NCBI RefSeq assembly: GCF_032027425.1
Contig: NZ_JAVSJA010000001.1
Location: 558,001-622,000 of the forward strand
DNA: 64,000 bases
Origin: Microcystis wesenbergii NRERC-220
GTDB lineage: Bacteria > Cyanobacteriota > Cyanobacteriia > Cyanobacteriales > Microcystaceae
Direction: 5' to 3'
The position numbers and the translations under genes were made by a program. Position 1 is the stretch's first letter. Every line of letters starts with the position of its first letter. Shown here piece by piece: positions 8,168 to 17,271 of the stretch. The notes under the pieces were generated by a model, which had not been told where the DNA came from, did no database searches, and worked only from the letters and a program-made list of their open reading frames with translations.

Positions 8168-9127
8168 TTAGAAATTCCACAGCACAGGATTATCATCCAA
8201 GCAATCAGTCACCTGTTGACCAATATTATCAATTAATTTTAGGTCTTCTGGGGTTAAATTAATTGTCATTGCTTGAGCATTATTAACTGCTTGAGCGGCA
8301 TTTCTTACCCCAGCAATTGCATTAGTTTGAGGTTGCTTAATTAACCAAGCAAGAGATAATTGAGCTAGGGAACAATTATAGCGGTTAGCAATCGGTTCTA
8401 ATTGAGTTAAAGCCGCTTGTACCCTCTGAAAGTTTTCGCCATGAAAGAGTTTATTTTTAATTCTATGATCCTCCGATGCTAACTGATAACCGTTTCTAAA
8501 TTTTCCTGTTAATAAACCTTGGGCAAGGGGAGAATAGGCCAAAATAGAAATATTATTCTCTAGACAATAGGGCATAATTTCCTTTTCTACCGAGCGCCAA
8601 AACAGAGAATAGGGAGGTTGAATACTCTCAATTCTGCCGTATTGACTGGCTTCTTCCAGTTGAGAGCGGGAGAAATTGGAAACCCCTATAGTGCGAATTT
8701 TTCCCTGGGCTTTCAGATAATTAAGAGCGGCCATAGTTTCAGAAATAGGCACTATTTCCGTGTTCCATGAGCCACTGGGCCAATGAATTTGATAAAGATC
8801 TATATAATCGGTTTGGAGGTTTTTTAAAGAGCGATGACAAGCGGCGATAACTTCCTCGTATTTGAGGTGATTAGCAAAAACTTTGGTGGCATAAACTACC
8901 TGTTCTCGCACATCGGCCAAAGCTTGAGCGACAATGGATTCCGAGTGACCTTCCCCGTAGATTTCGGCTGTATCTACAGTGGTAATTCCTGCCTCAAAAG
9001 CGGCACGAATGGCTTTAATACTTTCTCCATCTTCAATACCTGCCCACATCTTTTTTCCTGCTTGCCAAGTACCCACGAGAAGGGGAGTAATTTCTATATT
9101 AGTCTGACCGAGATAGCGTTTTTGCAT
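8168..9127 (-). CDS. Aldo/keto reductase
   Basis: 319 residues, a full-length NAD(P)H-dependent (beta/alpha)8-barrel reductase. The catalytic tetrad can be read in order: Asp52 and Tyr57 (VDTAEIYGEG), Lys82 (YATKVF) and His115 (LYQIHWP). The cofactor-binding end is represented by ILAYSPLAQGLLTGKF and the later IAGVRNAAQAVNN block. The substrate cannot be told from sequence; such enzymes reduce aldehydes or ketones, or belong to the oxidoreductases annotated as general stress proteins. The gene stands alone; a small hydrophobic ORF lies upstream on the same strand. Confidence 0.92.
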   Translation of the reverse strand: MQKRYLGQTNIEITPLLVGTWQAGKKMWAGIEDGESIKAIRAAFEAGITTVDTAEIYGEGHSESIVAQALADVREQVVYATKVFANHLKYEEVIAACHRSLKNLQTDYIDLYQIHWPSGSWNTEIVPISETMAALNYLKAQGKIRTIGVSNFSRSQLEEASQYGRIESIQPPYSLFWRSVEKEIMPYCLENNISILAYSPLAQGLLTGKFRNGYQLASEDHRIKNKLFHGENFQRVQAALTQLEPIANRYNCSLAQLSLAWLIKQPQTNAIAGVRNAAQAVNNAQAMTINLTPEDLKLIDNIGQQVTDCLDDNPVLWNF

Positions 9128-9173
9128 AACAGTTTTTTTGATGGGTGAGGTATGATCGGGGTTTCAGTCGGGT

Positions 9174-9365
9174 TTAGGGCGGAAAATCCCAGTAGAAGAG
9201 GACTAAGGTGACAAGAATAAAAACTTTTACCAGTAGAGGTGTAAAGAACAAACTTAATAAGCCACAAAAAATACCTAATAAGCGGGTACTGAGGCTAATT
9301 ATTTCGCCGTGAACATCATAGCTAATCGAGAGGGAGATTAGGGCTAAAGTAAGGAGAAAAATCAT
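9174..9365 (-). CDS. Small hydrophobic protein, hypothetical
   Basis: A 63-residue product starting MIFLLTLALISLSIS, with two or three hydrophobic segments (about 1-16, 28-45 and 44-58). It ends 46 bases upstream of the aldo/keto reductase on the same strand, so they could share a transcript. No family is recognised. The ATG at 9365 follows a purine-rich stretch on the minus strand (AGGAAAG), giving modest support for translation. Confidence 0.5.
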   Translation of the reverse strand: MIFLLTLALISLSISYDVHGEIISLSTRLLGIFCGLLSLFFTPLLVKVFILVTLVLFYWDFPP

Positions 9366-9485
9366 AGTTTTCTTTCCTGAGTCTATCGAGCAGAAAAGCC
9401 GTGACCGCTCACGACTTTTTGCCGTTTCTATATCTATTATTAGCTCGATTACTTAGCTCATGACATCGGGTTAAAGTGAACTTTT

Positions 9486-10979
9486 TTAACGGAAAAGATT
9501 AAAAAATCCGTTGAAAAAGCCTGTCAAACCAGTAAAGGGACTTAAAACCGTGCCGAGGGTGTCGGTAGCAGAGGCCAGACCACTGCGATGAACCACAACC
9601 ACATCATTATTGCGGAGAATCGGGTTAGTTTTCTCGTTGATACCCTGGGAAAAATCGATGTTAATTGAGGTTTTGGTGACAGTCCCGTTAGGATTGAGAC
9701 GAATTAATTCCACTGTGGACTGATTGGCGCGACGCTTATCAAAGTCTCCTGCGGTTAAAATTGCCTGATTGAGAGGGGTATTGGGAGGAACTTCAATTAT
9801 CCCCGGTTTTTTCACCTCACCGACCACTTTCACGTTAATAGTTTTAGGGGCAAAACTAGCCGATGCTAGGGTTTCCGATTCTTTGGCCGAGATTTCAGTC
9901 GCGGTGGGGATAATCACCGTATCACCTTCTTGAAGAAAGATATCGCCGGTCATATCACCTTTATCGAGCAAACTCCAGAGATCTACCGGGATTTTCTGCT
10001 GGGAACCGTCACGGGTGTAACGCAGCACTTGCACCTGTCGGATATCGGCCAGAGGTTTGATGCCTCCCGCTTGTTGGATAGCTTGGGTTAGTCGGGCCGG
10101 TTGTCGTCGAATTCCGCGATTATTCTCTGTGGTGACGGTGTTAACTTGATTGGGGACAATACGATGGGAGCCAGGACGATAAACTTCTCCCACCACAGTA
10201 ACATTAATTTCTCGATCGCTATCTAGTCCAAAATTGGCATCGGCTAATTGATTGACTTCGCCGACGCTAAGGGTCGTTTTAGTGGGAATAACGATGCTAT
10301 CGCCATCTCTGAGGCTAATATCCTGGGTTGTATCGCCTTTTTGGATTAATTGCCAGAGATTGGCTTGAATTAGCTGTTCTTGTCCCTTGAGGTTGCGTCG
10401 GATTTGAACTTGACCGATATCGGCCACCGTAGTCACTCCCCCCGCTTGCCGGATTATTTCGGTCAATAGGGGCGTTTTTTGGCTTTGTTCGGGGTTAATT
10501 GTATAGGTACCCGGGCGATTGACTTCCCCCGCGATGGCGATTTGCAGAGGCCGGGGGGTGAGAATGCTAACAGTAACCACGGGACGCTTGAGATAGGTGG
10601 TGTAACGTTTAGCCAGGGTTTGGCCGGCTTCGGTGACGGTCATTCCCTCCACTTTGACGCTACCAATCAGAGGTAAAGTTAGGGTTCCATCGGCTAAAAC
10701 AAGGAAATCGCCGCTTAAATCCGCCACTTGGTAAACGGTGACGCGCACTTTATCCCCTTCTCCCAAGGTGTACTCTTTGCTTTCTGCGGGGATAGGGGCA
10801 ATCGCTTCTTTAGGGGGTGCGGGACTACTAGGAGGAGTGGCTTGGACTGGGCGGGCTTCTAAGGAAGTTAGGGGGGCAATAGTGCCGATAATTAACAGAT
10901 AACGTAGTGATTGGCTGATTAAATCCTGTAATTGGCTGCTATTTAACATTATTAATAGGATTAATTTTATCGTTGACAT
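9486..10979 (-). CDS. Polysaccharide export protein (Wza-like, SLBB repeats)
   Basis: 497 residues. An N-terminal hydrophobic segment (about 10-45) acts as a signal peptide. The polysaccharide export domain follows (YTLGEGDKVRVTVYQV, then LADGTLTLPLIGSVKVEG, about 70-145). Three SLBB blocks come next: AGEVNRPGTYTI, then VGEVYRPGSHRI, then VGEVKKPGIIEV, at about 150, 260 and 380. Each repeat has the companion LRDGDSIVIPT or LQEGDTVIIPT tail. Such proteins form the periplasmic or outer-membrane channel for capsule or exopolysaccharide. The frame starts at 10979, but an ATG at 10949 (MLNSSQL) is an equally good start. Confidence 0.9.
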   Translation of the reverse strand: MSTIKLILLIMLNSSQLQDLISQSLRYLLIIGTIAPLTSLEARPVQATPPSSPAPPKEAIAPIPAESKEYTLGEGDKVRVTVYQVADLSGDFLVLADGTLTLPLIGSVKVEGMTVTEAGQTLAKRYTTYLKRPVVTVSILTPRPLQIAIAGEVNRPGTYTINPEQSQKTPLLTEIIRQAGGVTTVADIGQVQIRRNLKGQEQLIQANLWQLIQKGDTTQDISLRDGDSIVIPTKTTLSVGEVNQLADANFGLDSDREINVTVVGEVYRPGSHRIVPNQVNTVTTENNRGIRRQPARLTQAIQQAGGIKPLADIRQVQVLRYTRDGSQQKIPVDLWSLLDKGDMTGDIFLQEGDTVIIPTATEISAKESETLASASFAPKTINVKVVGEVKKPGIIEVPPNTPLNQAILTAGDFDKRRANQSTVELIRLNPNGTVTKTSINIDFSQGINEKTNPILRNNDVVVVHRSGLASATDTLGTVLSPFTGLTGFFNGFFNLFR

Positions 10980-11109
10980 TGGCGATCAGTGTAGCACAAA
11001 TAGTCGATCGCCTATGGAAACCCCCTGTAGCATCGCATCTATCGAGAGTTACCGCTAACTGTAAGATAGTTTTAACGATTGCCTGTATGTAAAGGGGTAT
11101 ATTAATTTT

Positions 11110-13308
11110 ATGACAGCTACTAGCACAATTCCCGATTTTTGTCAAGGGATAAAATATTTTGGGGCTTCCTTACCGGAATTTGATAAATATGCAGGAAAAG
11201 CCGCTATCGCTGAGGGAAAAACCGCTATTATTGCCGCTAATGACCCGAATGCTATCTATCAAACCCTCCTAGCCGCCGATGCTTTGCGTTACCTCACCCT
11301 ACAAATCACCGCTACCAAAGAATCGGGACACCCCGGCGGTTTTGCCAGCGCCGCCGACGTGATTGCCTCTTTGATGATGTTAGGCCAGAAAAATATTTTC
11401 ACCGAAGTGGGCCATCATGCCCCCGGTTTTTATAGTAACGTCTTTCTCGATCGCTCTCTGGAAGCCATGGGCATCAGCAACGTCAGCGAATTGGGAGAAC
11501 GTTTTCGGGAAAAACACGGACTTTTAGGGCATCTTTCTGGACAAATCCCCGGACTGCTCGGGCCGGCCGGTCCTTTGGGCCAAGGCCAACATTTTGCCAT
11601 GGCGGCGGCCAAATTACACCCTAATACTCTTTTCCCTGTGACTATCGGGGATGGTGGTTTAGGAGAACCCTACATTATGAGTAGTTTTGGTCATTTTCAC
11701 ACTGCTTATCCAGAAATTACCAATTTTCTGCCGATTTTAGTTTGGAATGGCTATTCCCAAGAACACCATAGCATGGTGTCCCTGAAAACTAACGCCGAAA
11801 TGGAAGCCTATTGGCGCGGTAATGGTTTCGAGGAAGTGATTCTCATTAATGCCAAAGACTTCGATGATGCTAATCAAAATGGGGAATATGTAGATAGCAC
11901 CAAATTCTCTTTTAACCAGCGTCTGGAGTTCATGAAAGCGGTGTTAATGGCCACGGATAAAGCCGCCCAATTAGCCCTAGGTGGTAAACTAACGGTGATC
12001 ATTATTAAACAACTTAAAGGGGCGGGAGTTCACAAACGGGGAGCGGCTTCCCATAATCTTTACCCCGGGGATTCTTTAGAAAAAGATTATATCGTTAGTG
12101 CCTTGCAGGAACGCGCTTTACCCCCTGAAGCTTGGGCAATTGTTCGTACTAATTTCGAGCGCTCTGGAGGCGGTCCGGCAGTGGAAACAGTGGTAACGGA
12201 AAAAGTCTTCCCTCTGCCGGATTTAGGAACCTTACCGATGACCGAATATACTGTGGGTGGCGATAAAAAAGTGGCCACCACTGCCATGGGGGAATTAGTG
12301 GTAGCTGTGGGTAAAGCTGACCCCAATTTTGTCGTCACAAATGCTGATGGTAATGCCGCTTCGGGAATTAATAATATTAACGTCGGGTTAAAGATTATTC
12401 ACCCCACCACCGATGAGACCTATTTCCAAGCACCTAACGGTCAAGTTTATGAGCCTTTAAGCGAGGATGCCTGTGCTGGATTAGCCGTCGGTTTATCTCT
12501 CTTGGGAGGGCGGACTTTATGGTGTTCCTACGAGTCTTTTGCTATCAATGGTTTACCGATTTGGCAGACTGTAACCCAAGCGATGGCGGAGTTACGTCGT
12601 CCCACCCCTTCTACTATTACTTTATTCACCGCCGGAGCCTTAGAGCAAGGGCGTAATGGTTGGACACACCAACGCCCAGAGATTGAAAATTATTTCGCCG
12701 CTATGATGCGAAATGGTAATATTTTTCCTCTCTTTCCCTGCGATGCTAACAGCATTCAAGTCTGTTATCAATGGGCTTTAGGAACCAGCAATAAAGGCAT
12801 TACAATCACTGCTAGTAAATCGCCTTTACCGGTGCGAACCACCTTTGAGCAAACCCGTCAAGCTTTGGAAAAAGGCGGCGTAATTCTCCAGGAATCGGAA
12901 GGCAGCAAAAAAGTCGTTTTTGCCGTCATTGGTGATATGACTTTATTACCCGTCTTTGAGTCTGCCCAACAGTTAGAAGCGGCGGGAATCGGGGTAAAAA
13001 TTGTCTCGGTAATTAATCCCCGTCGTCTCTACCGTCCTAGCGATGTGATGAGTGAAACTAGCTCAGAAGCTGATAATAATTTCCTTGATGATGCTGGTTT
13101 TGACAGTCTCTTTGCTGGTGATGCTTTAATCGGAGTAACTGGTGGTACAAGCGCCATGTTAGAACCGATTATGTTACGCAGTAATACCCGTCGGGATGTC
13201 TTCGCTTGGAAACGGGGAGAAACCACCGCCAGTGCCGGGGAAATTATGGCCTATAATGGCTTAACTGCCAATGCTTTAACTACCCGTGCTACCCAGTTAT
13301 TAGGCTAA
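11110..13308 (+). CDS. Transketolase/phosphoketolase-like TPP enzyme
   Basis: 732 residues. The N-terminal half reads like transketolase: SGHPGG (72-77), GPLGQGQ (154-160), then the thiamine-diphosphate/Mg site GDGG (180-183) with VWNGY (211-215). The C-terminal half reads more like phosphoketolase: NGWTHQRPE, PCDANSIQVC, and TASKSPLPV. It probably acts on sugar phosphates in central carbon metabolism. I believe the Synechocystis counterpart is the protein sometimes called the second phosphoketolase, but that is from memory. It is monocistronic, with its own terminator at 13334-13370. The actual reaction (transketolase or phosphate-dependent cleavage) cannot be settled here. Confidence 0.78.
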   Translation: MTATSTIPDFCQGIKYFGASLPEFDKYAGKAAIAEGKTAIIAANDPNAIYQTLLAADALRYLTLQITATKESGHPGGFASAADVIASLMMLGQKNIFTEVGHHAPGFYSNVFLDRSLEAMGISNVSELGERFREKHGLLGHLSGQIPGLLGPAGPLGQGQHFAMAAAKLHPNTLFPVTIGDGGLGEPYIMSSFGHFHTAYPEITNFLPILVWNGYSQEHHSMVSLKTNAEMEAYWRGNGFEEVILINAKDFDDANQNGEYVDSTKFSFNQRLEFMKAVLMATDKAAQLALGGKLTVIIIKQLKGAGVHKRGAASHNLYPGDSLEKDYIVSALQERALPPEAWAIVRTNFERSGGGPAVETVVTEKVFPLPDLGTLPMTEYTVGGDKKVATTAMGELVVAVGKADPNFVVTNADGNAASGINNINVGLKIIHPTTDETYFQAPNGQVYEPLSEDACAGLAVGLSLLGGRTLWCSYESFAINGLPIWQTVTQAMAELRRPTPSTITLFTAGALEQGRNGWTHQRPEIENYFAAMMRNGNIFPLFPCDANSIQVCYQWALGTSNKGITITASKSPLPVRTTFEQTRQALEKGGVILQESEGSKKVVFAVIGDMTLLPVFESAQQLEAAGIGVKIVSVINPRRLYRPSDVMSETSSEADNNFLDDAGFDSLFAGDALIGVTGGTSAMLEPIMLRSNTRRDVFAWKRGETTASAGEIMAYNGLTANALTTRATQLLG

Positions 13309-13333
13309 GTTCCCAGTTAGTTTTTTTGATTAT

Positions 13334-13370
13334 TCCCTACTTTCTTTGATTGGAAAGTAGGGATTTTTTT
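13334..13370 (+). terminator. Rho-independent terminator after the TPP enzyme gene
   Basis: A perfect 11-bp stem, TCCCTACTTTC (13334-13344) and GAAAGTAGGGA (13353-13363), with an 8-base loop, followed by seven T residues (13364-13370). It lies 25 bases after the stop. Confidence 0.92.
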
Positions 13371-13382
13371 CTCAGGTCACTT

Positions 13383-14312
13383 TTACCAACGAGGTAAACT
13401 TTTAATAATTTTCCATAGGCGAGGATATTGGAGAGATAGATAGCGCTTAATATGGGATTTTAAACTAACTAAATCCTGCGATTCTTTCAGTTCTCTATCT
13501 TGATAAAAACGAATTAAATCATCCCGTCTTTTCAGTAAAATTTTAATTTGTTGGTAATCTTCCGAGCTTAAAACTTGATGGGGTTGAATATTTTCTGGCA
13601 GCGGGCGCGGGATGTAAAAAGTTGTATGAGATGGTGATAATTCTTCGATAGGACGTTCTTTGGTATAGAGATAGATAGAAAGAGATTTCCGGGATAAATG
13701 CCGTTGATTTTCTGGTAAATTAATCTGAGAAAATCCATGCCATGAATGTTCATTGGTTTCAAAAATAAGACAACGATTAAAGATAGGTACAAAAGATTTA
13801 ATCCTATTTTCTTCCAGTTGACGAGGATTGGAATGTAACTCGAGATTCCCTCCCCAATCTGCTTGCCATTGGGGATTTAAATAGATTAATAAATTCAAGC
13901 GGCGATGATACCAGTGACGCTCATCGAGGTTAAAATCAATGTGAGGGTCTAATTCTTGACCATGTAAATTTTCGTGGGTTCCACCCCCATAAAAACTAGG
14001 GTCTGTAATTAAATTATCGATACCGGTTAATTGGGAAATTAACTCTAAAAACTCTTGAGATTGAACGTAGCGGCCAAACTGTTGGTAAACACCCCCTAAA
14101 CCGATTAAATCCTCATTAACTGCCTTGCCGCCAACTTTTCCTAACTCACTAATGGCTTTTTGCGGATTAAAACTGGGAAAATTTTCCAGCAAAATTTGCG
14201 CTTGCTCCCCAACTAAAAAATTATCGATGACCAAATGCTTAAACGGTTGCGCTGTCTCAAAATCTTGACGATAGACAGAAGATTTCTCATAAACAAGGGG
14301 ATTAATAAACAT
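13383..14312 (-). CDS. 2OG-Fe(II) oxygenase-like protein
   Basis: 309 residues. The iron-binding facial triad can be read as His124 and Asp126 (DPHIDFN) and His192 (HSWHGF), and Arg208 in LSRKSLSIYLY is a good 2-oxoglutarate contact. The spacing fits prolyl-hydroxylase-like dioxygenases of the 2OG-Fe(II) superfamily (about 65 residues between HxD and the distal His). Substrate unknown: related proteins hydroxylate amino-acid side chains or act in glycan loci. A basic C-terminal region (about 230-309) follows the fold. The gene is divergent from the permease gene at 14397. Confidence 0.8.
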   Translation of the reverse strand: MFINPLVYEKSSVYRQDFETAQPFKHLVIDNFLVGEQAQILLENFPSFNPQKAISELGKVGGKAVNEDLIGLGGVYQQFGRYVQSQEFLELISQLTGIDNLITDPSFYGGGTHENLHGQELDPHIDFNLDERHWYHRRLNLLIYLNPQWQADWGGNLELHSNPRQLEENRIKSFVPIFNRCLIFETNEHSWHGFSQINLPENQRHLSRKSLSIYLYTKERPIEELSPSHTTFYIPRPLPENIQPHQVLSSEDYQQIKILLKRRDDLIRFYQDRELKESQDLVSLKSHIKRYLSLQYPRLWKIIKSLPRW

Positions 14313-14396
14313 TAGACAGCTTTTTTGTTGGTATGATAAATTGTAGCAATCAAACTAGCAAAATAAAGATTAACTCTCCTATTGACCTCATCGCCT

Positions 14397-15524
14397 ATGG
14401 ACTGGTGGCACAAACTCAAAGATAATCCTCTCGCCCGTTGGGGAGCAGTTTTACTGTTAATCTTCTATTTAAGCGTAATGGCGGCGGATTTTGTCGCTCC
14501 CTACTCTCCCTACTCCTCCCAACCCGGTCAGTCTCTCCTACCCCCCACCCAAATCTTTTGGCGCTCGCAGTCGGGAAGTAACAAGGGTGAGTGGATTGGC
14601 CCCCACGTCTATCCCACCACTCAAAGTGCTATTAATATAGAAACTGGTGAGCGGAAGCTAATGAGAGATTTTAACAACCCCTTGCCGCTACGTCTCTTGG
14701 TTAAGGGTGAAACCTATAATTTCGGTCAAATTCGCCTACCTTTACCGCCAAAATGGGAGGAAGTAACTTTATTCCCCGGTATCCCTTTTGATCTCCATCT
14801 GTTCGGGGTCATCGGCGATGGTAGAATCAATATATTGGGAACCGACGAATCGGGACGCGATAGTTTTAGTCGCTTGATTTTCGGGGGCAGAATTAGTTTA
14901 TTTATCGGTTTGGTCGGGATTTTAATTTCTTTCCCTATCGGTTTATTTGTCGGTGGCGTTTCTGGCTATTTTGGTGGTTGGTTAGATGGGATTTTAATGC
15001 GTTTTGTGGAAGTTTTAATGACTATCCCCGGCATATATTTACTCGTGGCCCTAGCGGCCGTTTTACCCGCAGGATTAACCAGTACCCAGCGCTTTTTATT
15101 AATCGTCCTGATTACTTCTTTTATCAGTTGGTCGGGATTAGCGCGGGTAATTCGCGGTCAAGTTTTATCCCTGAAAGAACAGGAATTTATTCAGGCCGCC
15201 AAAGCTATGGGAGCAAAACCCCTTTATATTATTCTGCGTCATGTGCTGCCCCAAACTGCCAGTTATATCATTATTTCTGCTACGTTAGCGGTGCCGGGGT
15301 TTATCGTGGCCGAATCGGTTTTAAGTTTAATTGGTTTGGGAATTCAACAGCCGGATCCTAGTTGGGGAAATATGCTTTCTCTGGCTACCAATGCCTCAAT
15401 TATTGTTCTACAACCCTGGTTAATTTGGCCGCCTGCTTTGTTAATTATTCTCACCGTTTTAGCTTTTAATTTACTCGGTGATGGTTTACGCGATGCTCTA
15501 GATCCTCGCAATTTAGAGAGATAA
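14397..15524 (+). CDS. OppC/DppC-type ABC transporter permease
   Basis: 375 residues if started at the ATG at 14397 (MDWWHKLKDNPLARW). A TTG at 14382 would add five residues. The first membrane helix is at about 17-36, and four or five more follow after residue 155. NILGTDESGRDSFSRL is the OppC signature, and EQEFIQAAKAMGAKP is the EAA loop that contacts the ATPase. A segment of about 90 residues between helix 1 and the signature is much longer than in standard OppC. No binding protein, second permease or ATPase gene is next to it, as is common in cyanobacteria. Confidence 0.88.
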   Translation: MDWWHKLKDNPLARWGAVLLLIFYLSVMAADFVAPYSPYSSQPGQSLLPPTQIFWRSQSGSNKGEWIGPHVYPTTQSAINIETGERKLMRDFNNPLPLRLLVKGETYNFGQIRLPLPPKWEEVTLFPGIPFDLHLFGVIGDGRINILGTDESGRDSFSRLIFGGRISLFIGLVGILISFPIGLFVGGVSGYFGGWLDGILMRFVEVLMTIPGIYLLVALAAVLPAGLTSTQRFLLIVLITSFISWSGLARVIRGQVLSLKEQEFIQAAKAMGAKPLYIILRHVLPQTASYIIISATLAVPGFIVAESVLSLIGLGIQQPDPSWGNMLSLATNASIIVLQPWLIWPPALLIILTVLAFNLLGDGLRDALDPRNLER

Positions 15525-15612
15525 TTTAGTTATTTTAGCCATTATCAGTTATCAGTTATCAGTAAACAGTTATCAGTGAACTGATAACTGAAAAGTCTCC
15601 CCACTTCCCATT

Positions 15613-16839
15613 ATGAATAGAATCAGTAAAACTTTTAATAATTTCGCCGATAGTTTGGTGATTTATAGTCAAAGATACGGAAAAATAAGCTGGGTAATAT
15701 TTTTAATTATCTTTGCTTGTATCATGACGATAACCTTTAATTATCCGGCACAATCCACCAATCAACCCCAAGAAAAACCCGAAATTCGTGGAGTTTGGTT
15801 AACTAATATCGATAGTGAGGTATTATTTAAACCGCAAACCCTAAAAGATGCCCTTGATAGGTTGGCTGATTTAAACTTTAACACTATTTATCCCACGGTC
15901 TGGAATTGGGGTTATACACTCTATCCTTCTAAGGTAGCAGCAAAAGTCACAGGACGAGCGATCGATCCCCATAAGTCTTTAAAAAATCGCGACTTTTTAG
16001 AGGAAATAATTAGCCAAGGTCATCGGAAAAAATTAAGAATTATTCCCTGGTTTGAATTTGGTTTTATGGCTCCTGCGGATTCAGAATTAGCCAAACGACA
16101 TCCCGATTGGTTAACCCAAAGACAGGATAAAAGTGTGATTTGGTGGGAAGGAAAAGTGCATCAACGTGTGTGGTTAAATCCCTTACATCCGCAAGTACAA
16201 AACTTTATTACCGATTTAGTCAGCGAGATTATTACTAACTACGATATAGAAGGAATTCAGTTTGATGACCATTTTGGTTATCCCGCCGATTTTGGCTATG
16301 ATGAAACCACGATTAAGCTCTATCAAAGGGAACATTCTGGACAATTACCACCGCAAGATTACCAAGATAAAGCATGGATTCAATGGCGGGCCGATAAAAT
16401 TACTGACTATATGAATAGTTTAGCCCAGACGATTAAAAAGCAGCAACCTAGAGCGATTATTTCCCTATCTCCTAATCCCTACACTTTCTCCCTAGAATCC
16501 TATCTTTTAGATTGGCAAAAATGGCAAGAAAAAAACTTGATTGATGAATTAGTAGTGCAAGTGTATCGAACTGATATGAACGCCTTTGACTGGGAATTAT
16601 CGCAACCAGAATTACAGCAAGCTAGAGAATCTATTCCCGTGGCTATTGGGATTTTATCTGGTTTAAAAGGTCGTCCGATTCCGATGGTTAATATTACTCA
16701 ACAAGTGGAAAAATCGAGACAAGAAAATTTTGGCGTTTCTTTCTTTTTCTACGAAACTTTATGGAATATGAGTAATGAATCTCCTTCCTATCGACGCAGG
16801 ATTTTTCGGGAAATACTCCAGTCTGCTAATCCTAGCTAA
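15613..16839 (+). CDS. GHL10-family glycoside hydrolase-like protein
   Basis: 408 residues. One hydrophobic helix (about 22-42) acts as a signal or membrane anchor, so the rest is probably periplasmic or external. The GHL10 (DUF187-type) barrel begins at EIRGVWLTNIDSEVLF and includes FNTIYPTVWNWGYTLYPS, IIPWFEFGFMAP, WLNPLHPQV and GIQFDDHFGYP. The acidic residues in WFEFG and QFDDHF are the likely catalytic pair by comparison with the family. Related proteins cut or bind polysaccharides at the cell surface. It follows the permease by 88 bases, which contain CAGTTAT-type repeat words. Confidence 0.88.
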   Translation: MNRISKTFNNFADSLVIYSQRYGKISWVIFLIIFACIMTITFNYPAQSTNQPQEKPEIRGVWLTNIDSEVLFKPQTLKDALDRLADLNFNTIYPTVWNWGYTLYPSKVAAKVTGRAIDPHKSLKNRDFLEEIISQGHRKKLRIIPWFEFGFMAPADSELAKRHPDWLTQRQDKSVIWWEGKVHQRVWLNPLHPQVQNFITDLVSEIITNYDIEGIQFDDHFGYPADFGYDETTIKLYQREHSGQLPPQDYQDKAWIQWRADKITDYMNSLAQTIKKQQPRAIISLSPNPYTFSLESYLLDWQKWQEKNLIDELVVQVYRTDMNAFDWELSQPELQQARESIPVAIGILSGLKGRPIPMVNITQQVEKSRQENFGVSFFFYETLWNMSNESPSYRRRIFREILQSANPS

Positions 16840-17271
16840 AATTAGGTAAAATTGCTGATTTTAAGCGAAATTATTGCCCTAACCTAGCTATAGTTTCTTA
16901 AGTTTATCTTTAAATTAAGAAAAAGCAGCAGGGAGAGACGAGAAGGCTGCATCTCATTTTTGTCAATCTACTGAGTTGGAATTTTTAAAGGGAAACTCTC
17001 TGCTAAAATTAGTCATTACTTCTGATTTTATCACTCAATCCAAGCCTTTGGGGGGTTCTACCCCCCAAACCCCCCGTTGGGGACGCAAGCGCCGTCCCCA
17101 AACCCCTCGCGCATTAGTTTTTCGGTGGGATGCTTACACGCAGCTGCTGATATATTTGTAATAATTTAAGAGTCACTGACTAATTGCTGATTTTCCGGAT
17201 TTCTGTAAATGTGAGATGCACCCGACGAGAATCGCTAGAATAAAAAAAGACTCTCCCTTATCACTTTATTT
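16840..17271. other. Intergenic region with GC-rich palindromic element
   Basis: No convincing gene. Positions 17048-17108 hold a C/G-rich inverted repeat cluster (GGGGGGTTCTACCCCCC, then GGGGACGCAAGCGCCGTCCCC). These can fold into strong hairpins, and such elements are dispersed in Microcystis-type genomes. A 61-codon frame over it has no family likeness. Confidence 0.5.

Noticed and set aside
16976-17161. 61-codon frame over a GC-rich hairpin element
   Set aside because: Composition reflects the palindromic element; no family and no conserved start.
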